Below are positions 12,014 through 23,803 of a stretch of DNA of 64,000 bases, piece by piece. A model generated the notes under the pieces. That model saw only the letters and a program-made list of their open reading frames with translations, had not been told where the DNA came from and did no database searches. How positions within the stretch are numbered: the first letter of the stretch is position 1; each line of letters begins with the position of its first letter. The translations under genes were made by a program, and so were the position numbers. Source of the stretch: Adenanthera pavonina (taxonomy: Eukaryota; Streptophyta; Magnoliopsida; Fabales; Fabaceae); assembly GCA_026686845.1 (NCBI GenBank), contig JAIVEN010000004.1:16586827-16650826 (forward strand), written 5' to 3'.

Positions 12014-12886
12014 ATGGCTAGCTTAGTAGAAAACCTACTTCCAGAAGGTGCTAATATGAACAAGCCTCGAGGCTTTACTGATCAAAATTATACATATTGA
12101 AAGATAAACATGAAGCTGTTCTTAAAAACTTTGGATCTTAACATGTGGTCTATAGTAGAAAAGGGAGATTTTATCCTCATGAAGAAAAATAAGCAAGAAT
12201 AACTGGTAGAAAAGCCATAAGCTAAATGAGATGATGATGATAAAAGAAGAGTTCTACTTAACACTAAGGCTCAATTTGCTATAGTGACTACTTTGTCCTA
12301 GGATGAGTACTTCAGAGTATCCTAATGCATAACTGCTAAAGAAATATAGGACACTCTGGAGGTAGCTCATGAAGGACCCAGTAAAGTAAGAGACAATAGA
12401 ATCAGCACTTTTATTGGATAATATGAAGGCTTTAGGATGAAGGAAGAAAAATTAGTTAAGGAGATGGAAATGAGATTCACCCTTATTGTGAATCAACTCA
12501 AAGCTTTTAGCAAAGAATACAGCCAAACTAAGAAAGTCAAAAAAATACTGAGAGTCATTCCCTTCAAATGATAGCCTAAATTTATAGTAATAGAAGAAGT
12601 AAGAGGAGAATCCATGTCTTATGTCACTTCTTTATTTTGCAGCCTAGAAGAATGAGAGTAAGATGAAAGCTCTCAAAGATACAGGCCAATAAAAGAAGAA
12701 AAAGAGCCTAGCACTAAAAGCTACAGAAGAAGAAGAGGATGACTCTGATGATAAAGAATGACTAGATGAAGAATCTCTTACAATGTTGATCAGAAAATTT
12801 GGAAAATTCTATGGCAAAAAGAAAAGCAAGAAGTTCTTTAAGAAATAAGTAGGAATAAGCAACAAAAGAGAAAACAAAAAGCCCAT
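12014..12886 (+). pseudogene. copia gag, 5' part (UBN2-type capsid domain), broken
   Basis: An ATG at 12014 opens a frame for a copia Gag. The first domain shows a phenylalanine/asparagine-tyrosine-tyrosine run followed by TGA where these proteins have tryptophan (codon 29), then the K-x-x-M-K-x-x-L pattern. A UBN2-like region follows (about 12240-12600), with the alanine-lysine-glutamate, leucine-glutamate-valine-(A/T)-H-E-G and L-K-A-F-(S/G)-K-E-Y-S patterns typical of SIRE-type elements. At least eight in-frame stops break it, mostly explicable as C-to-T or G-to-A changes. The frame is interrupted at 12886 by the 7.6 kb-period array and resumes at 31058 with the zinc knuckle. Gag would form the virus-like particle. 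Confidence 0.85.
12882..12886 (+). repeat. target-site duplication CCCAT, left copy
   Basis: CCCAT lies immediately left of LTR1 and again immediately right of LTR3 (31053-31057). Removing the insert and one copy restores a continuous proline-isoleucine-threonine-cysteine reading in the copia gag. This proves that the whole three-LTR array descends from one insertion. Confidence 0.95.
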
Positions 12887-15847
12887 TGTAATATCCCTAT
12901 TTTTATGGGATGTTATAAAATGAATAAAATATGAGAAACAAGGAGAGATGAAAATGTTATATGCAATCGGGCTTTAGAAAGAATTAATTTCTCATTTAAT
13001 TTTCAGAAGAAGTTATGTTTGGTCCTTAATAGGAAGTAATTTTCCATAAGGTCCTTAGCAGAAATTAATTCCAGAACTTACCCCAGAAAAATATGCAATA
13101 TACCACTTGAATGAAAGTCCGCTCCAAGCTGAGCGTAATGGTATAAGTATTGCATGCCCGGGAGGTCTAGGTTGAGAGATAGACCAATTTGAAAGTTAAT
13201 GTGAATAGTGAAAAGGAAATAATAAAAAAATTGGTCTTTGGGTGAAATGACAAGAAAGTGCCCGAAAGAATGGATAATTATATTTCTGACCTGGTTCAGG
13301 GGTAAAACGGTCATTTCCCATATTTGAAGAAAAATATGAATATTGAATTTTAAATCCCAAGAAATAAATTTTGATATCATAAAATGCATGAGGAATTGGG
13401 AAAAACGGATAGACACCGTTAAGCGTGAAGAAGGGCAAAGATGTCATTTTTTCTGGTTGGATGGAAAAATGAGAAATTATATTTTTGCCCCCAAAGAATT
13501 ATGAAAAGGACATTCATGTCCTTAAAGTCATAAAATTACGGTGAAGGAGTATGAGAAATGTCTTGGGGAAAATTACACCTAATGACCCGAAAGTTCTCAA
13601 AATTATAAATTAGCCCCGGGTCAAGGGCATTTTCGTAAATATGAAAAATTATGGTCAAAATGAAGCTCTCAATGAGTTAGACCCAATGAAATATATTATG
13701 GAATTTATTAAGGTCAAAATAACATTTATTGGGTAATTAGGGTTTAATATTAATATTTTACCCGATAAAAGTCAGTTTAGACTGCAGGAAAATGCAGTAT
13801 TGATCCAAGGACAATGATTGGACCTTGATAAAATATATTTTGGTTCTAGATAATGATGTTGGACCAAAAATAATTGTTGGATAATCCTGTACCAATTTAA
13901 TGACAATTTTGGCAAAAATACCCAATCGGTACAGGTAAATTTAATCGGTAAAGGGTATTTTGGTCCATATGAATTATTGGAGCAATTTTGGCCAAAAAGG
14001 GGAGTGAATCACGTCTGATTGCTGAATGGGACACCAAGGAAATTAAGTGAAAAGCTTTTTAAAAGAAAAGTAAATGAAAATAGAAATAAAAGTAAATTAA
14101 GTTATTATATTATATAATTATCATCTTAAACCATCATTTCATCTTCCTCACGAAAACAAAACATTGCTTCACTGGAGAAGAGAGCCAGGAACGCGTGAGA
14201 GAGAGAGAGAGCAAAGGGGAAAAGAGAATACTACAAGATTTGTCCCAAAACTTCAAGGTAATATCTTATGGCCATAATCTTATGTATTCTTTAGTTTGGG
14301 AGAGTTTTATGGCTTATTCTCTCTTATTTTTGCACTGAAAGTTTCAGCCTAGAGAGAGAGTAGAGAGAGAAAATGAAGGTATGGGAAAATTAAGCCATGA
14401 AAAGGGTTGTGTAGGCCATAAGATGCAAGAATATAACATTAGATTACAAATTAATCGGTTAGTTATTTTTCTATAATTTCTGATAATTTTCTGCCCAATT
14501 AGGGTTTATTATAGGAAGGGAATTTCAAGTTTTTGACCTCAAAAATGGATTCCTTGGGTCCAAAATAGGTTAGAATAAGTATGTTGTACAAGGAATGCAT
14601 GATGGATAACAAAGTGCAAATTTTAGTTCAAGTGAGCACTTTGTGAATGAAATTGGATAATTAGTGGTTAATGGCATTATTTTATGATGCTATAGGATAC
14701 AAAGGAGTGTTAGAAGATCAAGGAAAGGTTTGCAAAGTTTGGAGATTAGTGGAAAGCTCAAAGGTAGTTAACTCACCTATCTATGCTTATGTATTGTCAT
14801 TGATGTTGCTTGGTTTAAATGATGTGTTTAATGTTTGGAATGTTATCTTGTGATGATTTGGCATTGTTGGTTGGATTGTTTGAAGGGTAATGTGACCCTG
14901 GATATGTCCAAATACAAGGGGAAGTGCTGCCCAAATTTTTATAAAATGGTTATGCCAAAATGATTTGATTGCATGCTTAATGTGTTTTGAGATGAATACT
15001 TGCAATATATATGATGATATGTGTGCATGATGGTAGTTACTACTGAGATTCTTTGAATCTCACCCCTCTACAAATTTCTAACCAATTTTAGGTTCAAGTT
15101 ATGGCAAGATTACCCAAGAAAGGAAAGGCAAGGAGAAGCAAAGTAATGTTTAGGATAATGATACTTAGGTTGATACTATTATATGAGAGGTTATGTAAAA
15201 CCTTATGGGAGATAATTATGCTATGCTTCCATGTTAATATGTTCCTCTAAGTTCTTATGGAGTATCATGTAAGATAAAGGCAAGTTATGGCTATTTATGT
15301 ATATATGAGTGTGTATTTTGGAAAGTTGGGAGAATGCAAGAGACTTTTCTGAACATAGTTGGGAATTCGAAGTACTGTACATACCTCAATATGTTCAATA
15401 TATGAATGTTTTACATGTATGAAAACTATACATGTGTAGCTTTCCATAGACACAAAGATCCCTCAATTTGGAGTTGTGTATGATTTATTGTGATTTTTCA
15501 AAGTTATGGTCAGAATTAGGAATTTTTAAAAAATGACCATTGCTACAGTACATATAATATGAACTCACTGTATAATTTGGCCAAGTAACTTCCCTGTTCA
15601 ACATTTTTCCCATGTATAGTATCTTTTAAGCTATATTTAGAGACTTGAACCACATCAATATGATTTTTCTTGATTTAGTTATGAATTTTCAAAGTTTACT
15701 GGGTAAAAAGAAGTTAACCAAGGGAATGGTACCCGAATGAAATAAATTGGTTTAAGTTGTTTTATATAATCAAGTCTCTAATCAAGTAATAGTGGACTTA
15801 AATATAGTTTAATACATGGGAAATGAGTGTAAGTATGAGGTGTTACA
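12887..15847 (+). mobile_element. LTR1 of the array (5' outer LTR)
   Basis: 2,961 bp, TG...CA. Against LTR2 and LTR3 it has private bases at 12980, 13031, 13069, 13084, 13085, 13309, 14163, 14172 and 15070. Eight of these nine fall in the left half. It carries a (GA)7 tract near 14197-14211 and an ACTGCA-GGAAAA-TGCAGT inverted repeat near 13780-13798. Minus-strand frames of 83 and 112 codons here are not genes: they recur in all three LTRs, have no recognisable domain and overlap each other. Confidence 0.95.
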
Positions 15848-15850
15848 TTT

Positions 15851-15864
15851 TCGGTATCAGAGCC
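15851..15864 (+). other. primer binding site, array copy 1
   Basis: TCGGTATCAGAGCC, 3 bp after LTR1, matches the initiator-Met-tRNA primer site TGGTATCAGAGCC except for its start. It overlaps an inverted repeat, AGAGCC (15859-15864) with GGCTCT (15874-15879). The same site recurs 7,603 bp on. Confidence 0.85.
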
Positions 15865-16100
15865 GAAGGTCTTGGCTCTTAGAGCAAAGATTTAAGTTAA
15901 TCTTTGCAGGAAAGTACATATTTTTAAAGTTAAAGTATTTCCCCTATGATGTTAAAGTGTTGTTCCTTAGAGAAACCTGGCCTGTGAATATTTTAGTGGC
16001 ATAAGAGATTAGTCTTAAGGATAACTAAAGGTAGTTGCTGGATTAGTTGAGGATGTTTTACAGATTAATTTATCTTAGGTCTTGAATCTTTTCAGAGTTA

Positions 16101-16200
16101 GATCGCAGTTAGATCCAATCAGTAAAGAAATGATGTAGGATCACAGAGGATCCTAGTAGGGCTCAGAGATCGCAGTAGATCTCATGGTCGCAGTAGACCA
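16101..16200 (+). repeat. cluster of inverted repeats with a constant GCAGTA loop (copy 1)
   Basis: Four units occur in 100 bp. (1) GATC-gcagtta-GATC at 16101-16115. (2) TAGGATC-acagag-GATCCTA at 16136-16155. (3) GAGATC-gcagta-GATCTC at 16167-16184. (4) TGGTC-gcagta-GACCA at 16185-16200. A fifth, decayed, unit (AGGTT-gcatta-AACGT) follows near 16207. The arms differ between units yet stay complementary. The cluster is repeated at 23704-23803. Confidence 0.85.
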
Positions 16201-17460
16201 ATTATGAGGTTGCATTAAACGTCTAAAAAGAATGAGAAAGATTATGGAGTCTTACAGTACTGATAGTTCTCTGAAAGATGATGTCCTAGTATGTTTTAAA
16301 AAGAAAAGACATGAAACCTCATTAATCAGCAGCTAGTCCAAATGTTTACCTAAGGCTTTTCTTAAATGCTCAGCCACTGACCAGAAAGAAGGTATGAAAT
16401 GTAACAGTGGGTGATGATGAGCAGAAAGGCAAGTACCCTGCTTATGTAATGAAGTAATGTCAGTGGCACAATGTTTCCAATAATGAATGAAAGAGGCCAG
16501 TAAGGAATAAATGATAGTAATGAAGAAAAGTAATAAGAAAAGAGTTAATGGGGGAAAATTAATTTATAATTTAAAAGAATGTAAGTTACAAAAGAAGAAT
16601 GAGTAATAATCCAGGTGAAGGAAATTGGTCTGAGCCTAATCAGAGTCCTATAAAGGAAAATGTAGGACCTAAGATGAATGTATGATGATAGCTATATGAT
16701 GATCGTTAAATGGAAGAAATACTTGAGTTGAAAAAGTGACTCAATGATAGTGGTCCCCTCAGGTATAGCCCTACTAGAGCAAGTAAATGCACAACAAGGT
16801 AAAGTATAAGCTGTGCTAAGTAAGTTGGGCTAGAAGAATTATTTGAAGGAAAAAAAAAAAAGTAGCTTCGCCCAACTAAATCAAGGACTCCAAATCCAAA
16901 GGAATAATAGAACTACTTTAAGAAATGCCAGGATAGATCTGGAAGACAAGTTTAATTTCTAGATCTCCTGAGTACGATGATAAAAGCAAAAGAATGTTTC
17001 GAAGGGCATCATGCTCATTGGCTCCTTGGAAGTGAATGAATTGAGCTAGTAGTTGATGCTATATAAAATCATGGGTTATGAAAGTTGAGAGGATGAAACC
17101 AATAATAGTAAGTTTGATGCCAGTATGGAAACCTCATAAGTTCAGTATGATAATAAGGATGAAAAGTATATGTAGAAGTAATACACAGCCATGGTTTTGG
17201 ACCAAGTAGGTATACAGTAAGGTATTAAAGTAGTGAAGTAGAAAGACCAAGGGTCAAAGGATAAAGATGAAAGAAGTAGTCAATGAAACTTGTTAAGTGC
17301 AATTATTAAATGCAAGACAACAATGATTGAGATATGAAGAGATGTTCAACAAAGACAGATAACACAAGCATGGACTTGTCAAACAACCCTAGTGACAATA
17401 AAGAAAAGTACATCAACTGAGATTCCCTATAAATGATCCTTATGGCCTGGATCAGTAGCA

Positions 17461-18460
17461 ATGGATTGTGAAGAACAATTTCAAGAGAGAATTATTACTC
17501 AGGAACAATAGGCAGAAGCTAGAGCCTATAATGCTCCGTCTATATTGCAAGAGTCTCAAGTAAATTGGTAAGCTCCTATGGAATAAGCTATCAGGCAATT
17601 AGTTGAATTTATCAACCATCGACATATGGTTATGTAAATTAGAATGTATCAACTATCATCCTTGATGGTGAATTTGATATGCAAAATATTGAGGGATGGA
17701 CTATGAGCCTGAAAAGATTTCTAAGACAATGGGCAGCATGTTGGAAATGAAAGACTTTGATGGTAATATATAAGCTGAAGAATAAGGTTGATTAAAGGAA
17801 GTGAAATTTATAAGAATCTACTCCAATAAGAATGAGCTGGTCAATGAGAGTATAATAAGGCATAATCAATGGGCTCGAAATTCGACGTACCTCTAGTAGT
17901 ATGATGATGAATGAGAAAAGGTAGAAAAGCTAGAAAAGAAGCTTGAAGTAAGTGGCTAAAGAGAATATGCCTTTAATTCATCAATCCAAGTAAGCAGGAT
18001 CATTGGAAATAGTCTGAATCATGTGAATGTTTTACCAGTATTTCCAACTACCATTAGTAAGTATGAATAAGGATAAGAAGTCTTGGAATAACATGTGATT
18101 TATGAAACAAGGAAAAAGAACAGATGAGGTAGACCAAGTGAGCCAACTCTATTTAAATATAGAAAGGCTCATGGCAGAAGGCCATGTTTAGTAAGATAAA
18201 ATGGTGTTTCAAGTATGAAAAGCTGAGATGTTAAACTTGTGACAGTATTATGGAAATGGCCAAGACCAGACCAAAAGCACAAGGAAGAGTCTCTATACTA
18301 TCCCAATAGGAGGCCGTAAGTCACCTGATTTTACCAAAAGTATGATGCAGGTGCAAGTTACTCTTTATCACTGTGCTAAAAGGTTGGGTTTAGAGGTTAT
18401 TATAATATGATTTATATGTGAATGTTTTCACTATATACATGACCATAATCTCTATTTCCA
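17461..18460 (+). pseudogene. degenerate gypsy gag and protease (array copy 1)
   Basis: From an ATG at 17461 a glutamine/glutamate-rich start is followed, after a frameshift near 17660, by the capsid pattern of plant gypsy Gag: F-D-x-E/Q-N-I-E-G-W, then a helix ending R-F-L. A zinc-knuckle remnant lies at 18205-18240 (first Cys kept; second Cys, Gly and His changed; one stop). A retropepsin remnant lies at 18341-18400, where the catalytic motif reads D-A-G-A-S, followed by H-C-A-K-R-L-G-L-E. At least ten stops break the frame, many of them CAA/CAG to TAA/TAG. No RT, RNase H, integrase or chromodomain follows. Gag-protease would build and mature the particle; this copy cannot. The same remnant is at 25064-26063. 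Confidence 0.7.
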
Positions 18461-18966
18461 GTTTGAATAAATATTGAAGTACAACGGTAAGCACGAATTG
18501 ACTTTTTGTACATGATTTCCTCTTAGATTGTGAAAAGAAGATATTGATTATGCCTACCCTGAAAATGTTCCATGTGCTTAGATTAAGTCATATGTTATAC
18601 CCATTGTTCAAGATGGGAAGAGCTTGTGGAAAGATGTTGAGTATAGACATGAAAGTTGGGGTATGATTTAAAAGGGAAAGTTTGATAAAGATTCAAGGCC
18701 TCTATAATGGAAAGTTAGTAATATGTTGATGATGCTTAAGACATGAGGTATGAATCTAAAAGTACAATGTATGAATAATGCTCAAGGCATAAAGTGTGAG
18801 CCCAAGGTAATTGGTTTGTGACAAGCAGTTAGGGAACTACGAAACCTCAAGATAGTTAATTGTTGGGCTTAGTATGAAATCTAGCTATAAAGAAAGTACT
18901 TAGCTAAAAGATCTCACAATAAAAGAAATCTTCTATCAGCTACCAAGGTGAAGTAAAAGGGAGGTA

Positions 18967-19105
18967 GCTCTTGGGTAGAAGCCCAATTGAGCAAGCTCTT
19001 GGGAAGAAACCCAATTGAGCCAAGAAAGATGAAATCCTCCATATGATGAAAGTCACCGAGGTGAGGTAGAGGAGAGATAGCTCCTGGGGTGATGCCCAAA
19101 TGAGC
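18967..19105 (+). repeat. three related stem-loop units, GCTC-TTGGG...CCCAA-tt-GAGC
   Basis: Units lie at 18967-18992, 18995-19020 and 19080-19105. Each pairs GCTC with GAGC and (T)TGGG with CCCA(A), with a 2-3 base bulge on the 3' side and a 6-base loop (tagaag, aagaaa, gtgatg). The third unit is shortened to TGGG/CCCA. The diverged copy at 49540-49565 reads TTAGG with CCTAA, a matched change of both arms. The set repeats at 26570-26708. Confidence 0.7.
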
Positions 19106-19970
19106 AAGAATGGTGAGAGGCTAAGAGTTAGATTTAAACTGAGCTAGCAAAGGACTATTGAAGGGTTAAGAAGTTTCTCTAAAATTGCCACATCACTGAT
19201 TAACCTTAGCTAAGAAGTTAAAGAGGTTATAAATACAAACAGGATGTTAAAGAGCAAAAAGCCAGTCACCACTACCATAATGTTAGTCACACTCCGACCC
19301 ATAGAAAGCCAAAAGAATTCAAGGGCTCTAGTAAGAAAAGCAAAGTGCAGGGTTTGGAGGTATGTTTATATGCAAAAGTATAGTGGTGAATTAAAGCTCT
19401 AAACTGATAAAAGTTAGAGTAAAAGGAAGCAATATAAGTATGAATAATAGATGAAAATAATACAAAATTGTCATTATGAGACATTTTATTATATGTTGAA
19501 AGAAGAATTGAATGTTGTAGAAATAAAGCAGTGAGTTATCCAAAAGGTCCCACAGACAAGTTATGGCTTAGAAGAAAGCTTATTGCCGCATTTTCTCAGT
19601 TCGGCAGTGGCATGAGTAAAGCAAAACCCCTTAGCATCCTACAGTTAAGGTTGCTTGAGAGGGAAAAATTTCAGGATGGCTGACCTATTGGAAAGCCATA
19701 AAGATGTAAGAAGTATGAAAGGTAAGATGTGCAAATATTTTAATGTGCACACTATAAGTCTTACCAAGGCACTTGTTATAATATAAATAGAAGTATGAAC
19801 AATATATGGTGGTCAGGTAATGATGATGCTTAAATAACTCCAAATCTTTGGAAGAACATGAAAAACAACTGAGAATTTTTGAAATATTGCAAAAGTAAAG
19901 ACTTACTGAACTTAATAAATGGGAGCAAGGCTCCAAAAAGTATGGTTAGGAGGTTACAGAATCTCCCATA

Positions 19971-19988
19971 AGGATCGCAGTAGATCCT
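19971..19988 (+). repeat. GCAGTA-loop inverted repeat near the 3' end (copy 1)
   Basis: AGGATC-gcagta-GATCCT is the same design as the cluster at 16101-16200, about 500 bp upstream of the polypurine tract. The copy 2 equivalent is 27574-27591. Confidence 0.85.
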
Positions 19989-20475
19989 AGCAAAGCAAGT
20001 AATGTATGAGATGGGAGAGACCGAACCCCAGAATGAAATGAAAATTTTTATAAGTTCAGTAAGGAGTTATAAAAATTTCTCTCAGATTGTCTTACCGCTC
20101 AGTCAAAAAGAAAATTTTGCGGAAAAAAAAAAAAGTTAAACTTGAGGTATATAAAGTAGAATGGAAGAAAGGTTAAGATGACCTGAAAGCGTCATCTAGG
20201 CAGAGCTAATGAGATGAGCTTATGCCTCAATAGAAAAATTGTTATGTAAAAGTTATTAATGCCCTAAGATAAAGGGAATTGTGAGAGTAAGAATGTATAT
20301 GTTTTATGTAAAGCTTCCAGTACCCCTGCAATAAGATAGATATATGATGTCCTCGATATTTTCCCAATATAAAAAGTATTCCTTTATTAAGAGATAATAT
20401 CAAAATTGGGAAATGATAAGAAGGAGAAAGTAATGTGTAAGAATTCAGCAAAATTTCGAGGACGAAATTTTAATT

Positions 20476-20489
20476 AAGGGGGGAAGAAA
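20476..20489 (+). other. polypurine tract, array copy 1
   Basis: AAGGGGGGAAGAAA lies directly before the LTR2 start and would prime plus-strand DNA synthesis. It is preceded by a 'cgaggacgaaatttt' block typical of plant gypsy 3' ends. Confidence 0.9.
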
Positions 20490-23450
20490 TGTAATATCCC
20501 TATTTTTATGGGATGTTATAAAATGAATAAAATATGAGAAACAAGGAGAGATGAAAATGTTATATGCAATCGGGCTTTAGAAGGAATTAATTTCTCATTT
20601 AATTTTCAGAAGAAGTTATGTTTGGTCCTTAATTGGAAGTAATTTTCCATAAGGTCCTTAGCAGAAATTAACTCCAGAACTTACCCTGGAAAAATATGCA
20701 ATATACCACTTGAATGAAAGTCCGCTCCAAGCTGAGCGTAATGGTATAAGTATTGCATGCCCGGGAGGTCTAGGTTGAGAGATAGACCAATTTGAAAGTT
20801 AATGTGAATAGTGAAAAGGAAATAATAAAAAAATTGGTCTTTGGGTGAAATGACAAGAAAGTGCCCGAAAGAATGGATAATTATATTTCTGACCTGGTTC
20901 AGGGGTAAAACAGTCATTTCCCATATTTGAAGAAAAATATGAATATTGAATTTTAAATCCCAAGAAATAAATTTTGATATCATAAAATGCATGAGGAATT
21001 GGGAAAAACGGATAGACACCGTTAAGCGTGAAGAAGGGCAAAGATGTCATTTTTTCTGGTTGGATGGAAAAATGAGAAATTATATTTTTGCCCCCAAAGA
21101 ATTATGAAAAGGACATTCATGTCCTTAAAGTCATAAAATTACGGTGAAGGAGTATGAGAAATGTCTTGGGGAAAATTACACCTAATGACCCGAAAGTTCT
21201 CAAAATTATAAATTAGCCCCGGGTCAAGGGCATTTTCGTAAATATGAAAAATTATGGTCAAAATGAAGCTCTCAATGAGTTAGACCCAATGAAATATATT
21301 ATGGAATTTATTAAGGTCAAAATAACATTTATTGGGTAATTAGGGTTTAATATTAATATTTTACCCGATAAAAGTCAGTTTAGACTGCAGGAAAATGCAG
21401 TATTGATCCAAGGACAATGATTGGACCTTGATAAAATATATTTTGGTTCTAGATAATGATGTTGGACCAAAAATAATTGTTGGATAATCCTGTACCAATT
21501 TAATGACAATTTTGGCAAAAATACCCAATCGGTACAGGTAAATTTAATCGGTAAAGGGTATTTTGGTCCATATGAATTATTGGAGCAATTTTGGCCAAAA
21601 AGGGGAGTGAATCACGTCTGATTGCTGAATGGGACACCAAGGAAATTAAGTGAAAAGCTTTTTAAAAGAAAAGTAAATGAAAATAGAAATAAAAGTAAAT
21701 TAAGTTATTATATTATATAATTATCATCTTAAACCATCATTTCATCTTCCTCACGAAAACAAAACGTTGCTTCAGTGGAGAAGAGAGCCAGGAACGCGTG
21801 AGAGAGAGAGAGAGCAAAGGGGAAAAGAGAATACTACAAGATTTGTCCCAAAACTTCAAGGTAATATCTTATGGCCATAATCTTATGTATTCTTTAGTTT
21901 GGGAGAGTTTTATGGCTTATTCTCTCTTATTTTTGCACTGAAAGTTTCAGCCTAGAGAGAGAGTAGAGAGAGAAAATGAAGGTATGGGAAAATTAAGCCA
22001 TGAAAAGGGTTGTGTAGGCCATAAGATGCAAGAATATAACATTAGATTACAAATTAATCGGTTAGTTATTTTTCTATAATTTCTGATAATTTTCTGCCCA
22101 ATTAGGGTTTATTATAGGAAGGAAATTTCAAGTTTTTGACCTCAAAAATGGATTCCTTGGGTCCAAAATAGGTTAGAATAAGTATGTTGTACAAGGAATG
22201 CATGATGGATAACAAAGTGCAAATTTTAGTTCAAGTGAGCACTTTGTGAATGAAATTGGATAATTAGTGGTTAATGGCATTATTTTATGATGCTATAGGA
22301 TACAAAGGAGTGTTAGAAGATCAAGGAAAGGTTTGCAAAGTTTGGAGATTAGTGGAAAGCTCAAAGGTAGTTAACTCACCTATCTATGCTTATGTATTGT
22401 CATTGATGTTGCTTGGTTTAAATGATGTGTTTAATGTTTGGAATGTTATCTTGTGATGATTTGGCATTGTTGGTTGGATTGTTTGAAGGGTAATGTGACC
22501 CTGGATATGTCCAAATACAAGGGGAAGTGCTGCCCAAATTTTTATAAAATGGTTATGCCAAAATGATTTGATTGCATGCTTAATGTGTTTTGAGATGAAT
22601 ACTTGCAATATATATGATGATATGTGTGCATGATGGTAGTTACTACTGAGATTCTTTGAATCTCACCCCTCTCCAAATTTCTAACCAATTTTAGGTTCAA
22701 GTTATGGCAAGATTACCCAAGAAAGGAAAGGCAAGGAGAAGCAAAGTAATGTTTAGGATAATGATACTTAGGTTGATACTATTATATGAGAGGTTATGTA
22801 AAACCTTATGGGAGATAATTATGCTATGCTTCCATGTTAATATGTTCCTCTAAGTTCTTATGGAGTATCATGTAAGATAAAGGCAAGTTATGGCTATTTA
22901 TGTATATATGAGTGTGTATTTTGGAAAGTTGGGAGAATGCAAGAGACTTTTCTGAACATAGTTGGGAATTCGAAGTACTGTACATACCTCAATATGTTCA
23001 ATATATGAATGTTTTACATGTATGAAAACTATACATGTGTAGCTTTCCATAGACACAAAGATCCCTCAATTTGGAGTTGTGTATGATTTATTGTGATTTT
23101 TCAAAGTTATGGTCAGAATTAGGAATTTTTAAAAAATGACCATTGCTACAGTACATATAATATGAACTCACTGTATAATTTGGCCAAGTAACTTCCCTGT
23201 TCAACATTTTTCCCATGTATAGTATCTTTTAAGCTATATTTAGAGACTTGAACCACATCAATATGATTTTTCTTGATTTAGTTATGAATTTTCAAAGTTT
23301 ACTGGGTAAAAAGAAGTTAACCAAGGGAATGGTACCCGAATGAAATAAATTGGTTTAAGTTGTTTTATATAATCAAGTCTCTAATCAAGTAATAGTGGAC
23401 TTAAATATAGTTTAATACATGGGAAATGAGTGTAAGTATGAGGTGTTACA
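20490..23450 (+). mobile_element. LTR2 of the array (shared central LTR)
   Basis: 2,961 bp, serving as 3' LTR of unit 1 and 5' LTR of unit 2. It has one private base (22123). At the eight LTR1-private sites in its left half it agrees with LTR3. At the four LTR3-private sites in its right half it agrees with LTR1. This is the pattern of a crossover product. Primer site (23454-23467) and copy 2 internal region follow. Confidence 0.95.
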
Positions 23451-23703
23451 TTTTCGGTATCAGAGCCGAAGGTCTTGGCTCTTAGAGCAAAGATTTAAGT
23501 TAATCTTTGCAGGAAAGTACATATTTTTAAAGTTAAAGTATTTCCCCTATGATGTTAAAGTGTTGTTCCTTAGAGAAACCTGGCCTGTGAATATTTTAGT
23601 GGCATAAGAGATTAGTCTTAAGGATAACTAAAGGTAGTTGCTGGATTAGTTGAGGATGTTTTACAGATTAATTTATCTTAGGTCTTGAATCTTTTCAGAG
23701 TTA

Positions 23704-23803
23704 GATCGCAGTTAGATCCAATCAGTAGAGAAATGATGTAGGATCACAGAGGATCCTAGTAGGGCTCAGAGATCGCAGTAGATCTCATGGTCGCAGTAGA
23801 CCA
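23704..23803 (+). repeat. GCAGTA-loop inverted-repeat cluster (copy 2)
   Basis: This is the identical counterpart, 7,603 bp on, of the cluster at 16101-16200, apart from one base between units 1 and 2 (23728). Confidence 0.85.

Larger units (their letters stand above)
15848..20489 (+). mobile_element. array internal region, copy 1
   Basis: 4,642 bp between LTR1 and LTR2. In order: primer site; a cluster of short inverted repeats (16101-16200); about 1.2 kb with no recognisable domain, containing a 29-bp block also present at 47336; broken gag and protease (17461-18460); about 2 kb without recognisable coding, carrying three stem-loop-like units (18967-19105) and one further GCAGTA hairpin (19971-19988); polypurine tract. 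Copy 2 (23451-28091) differs by eye at only two places: 16125 (A) versus 23728 (G), and one A in the A-run near 20123/27726. Confidence 0.9.

Noticed and set aside
13078..13447. Minus-strand frames of 112 and 83 codons, present three times at a 7.6 kb period
   Set aside because: They overlap each other in different frames inside LTRs and repeat only because the LTR repeats. No signal, domain or coding bias was seen.
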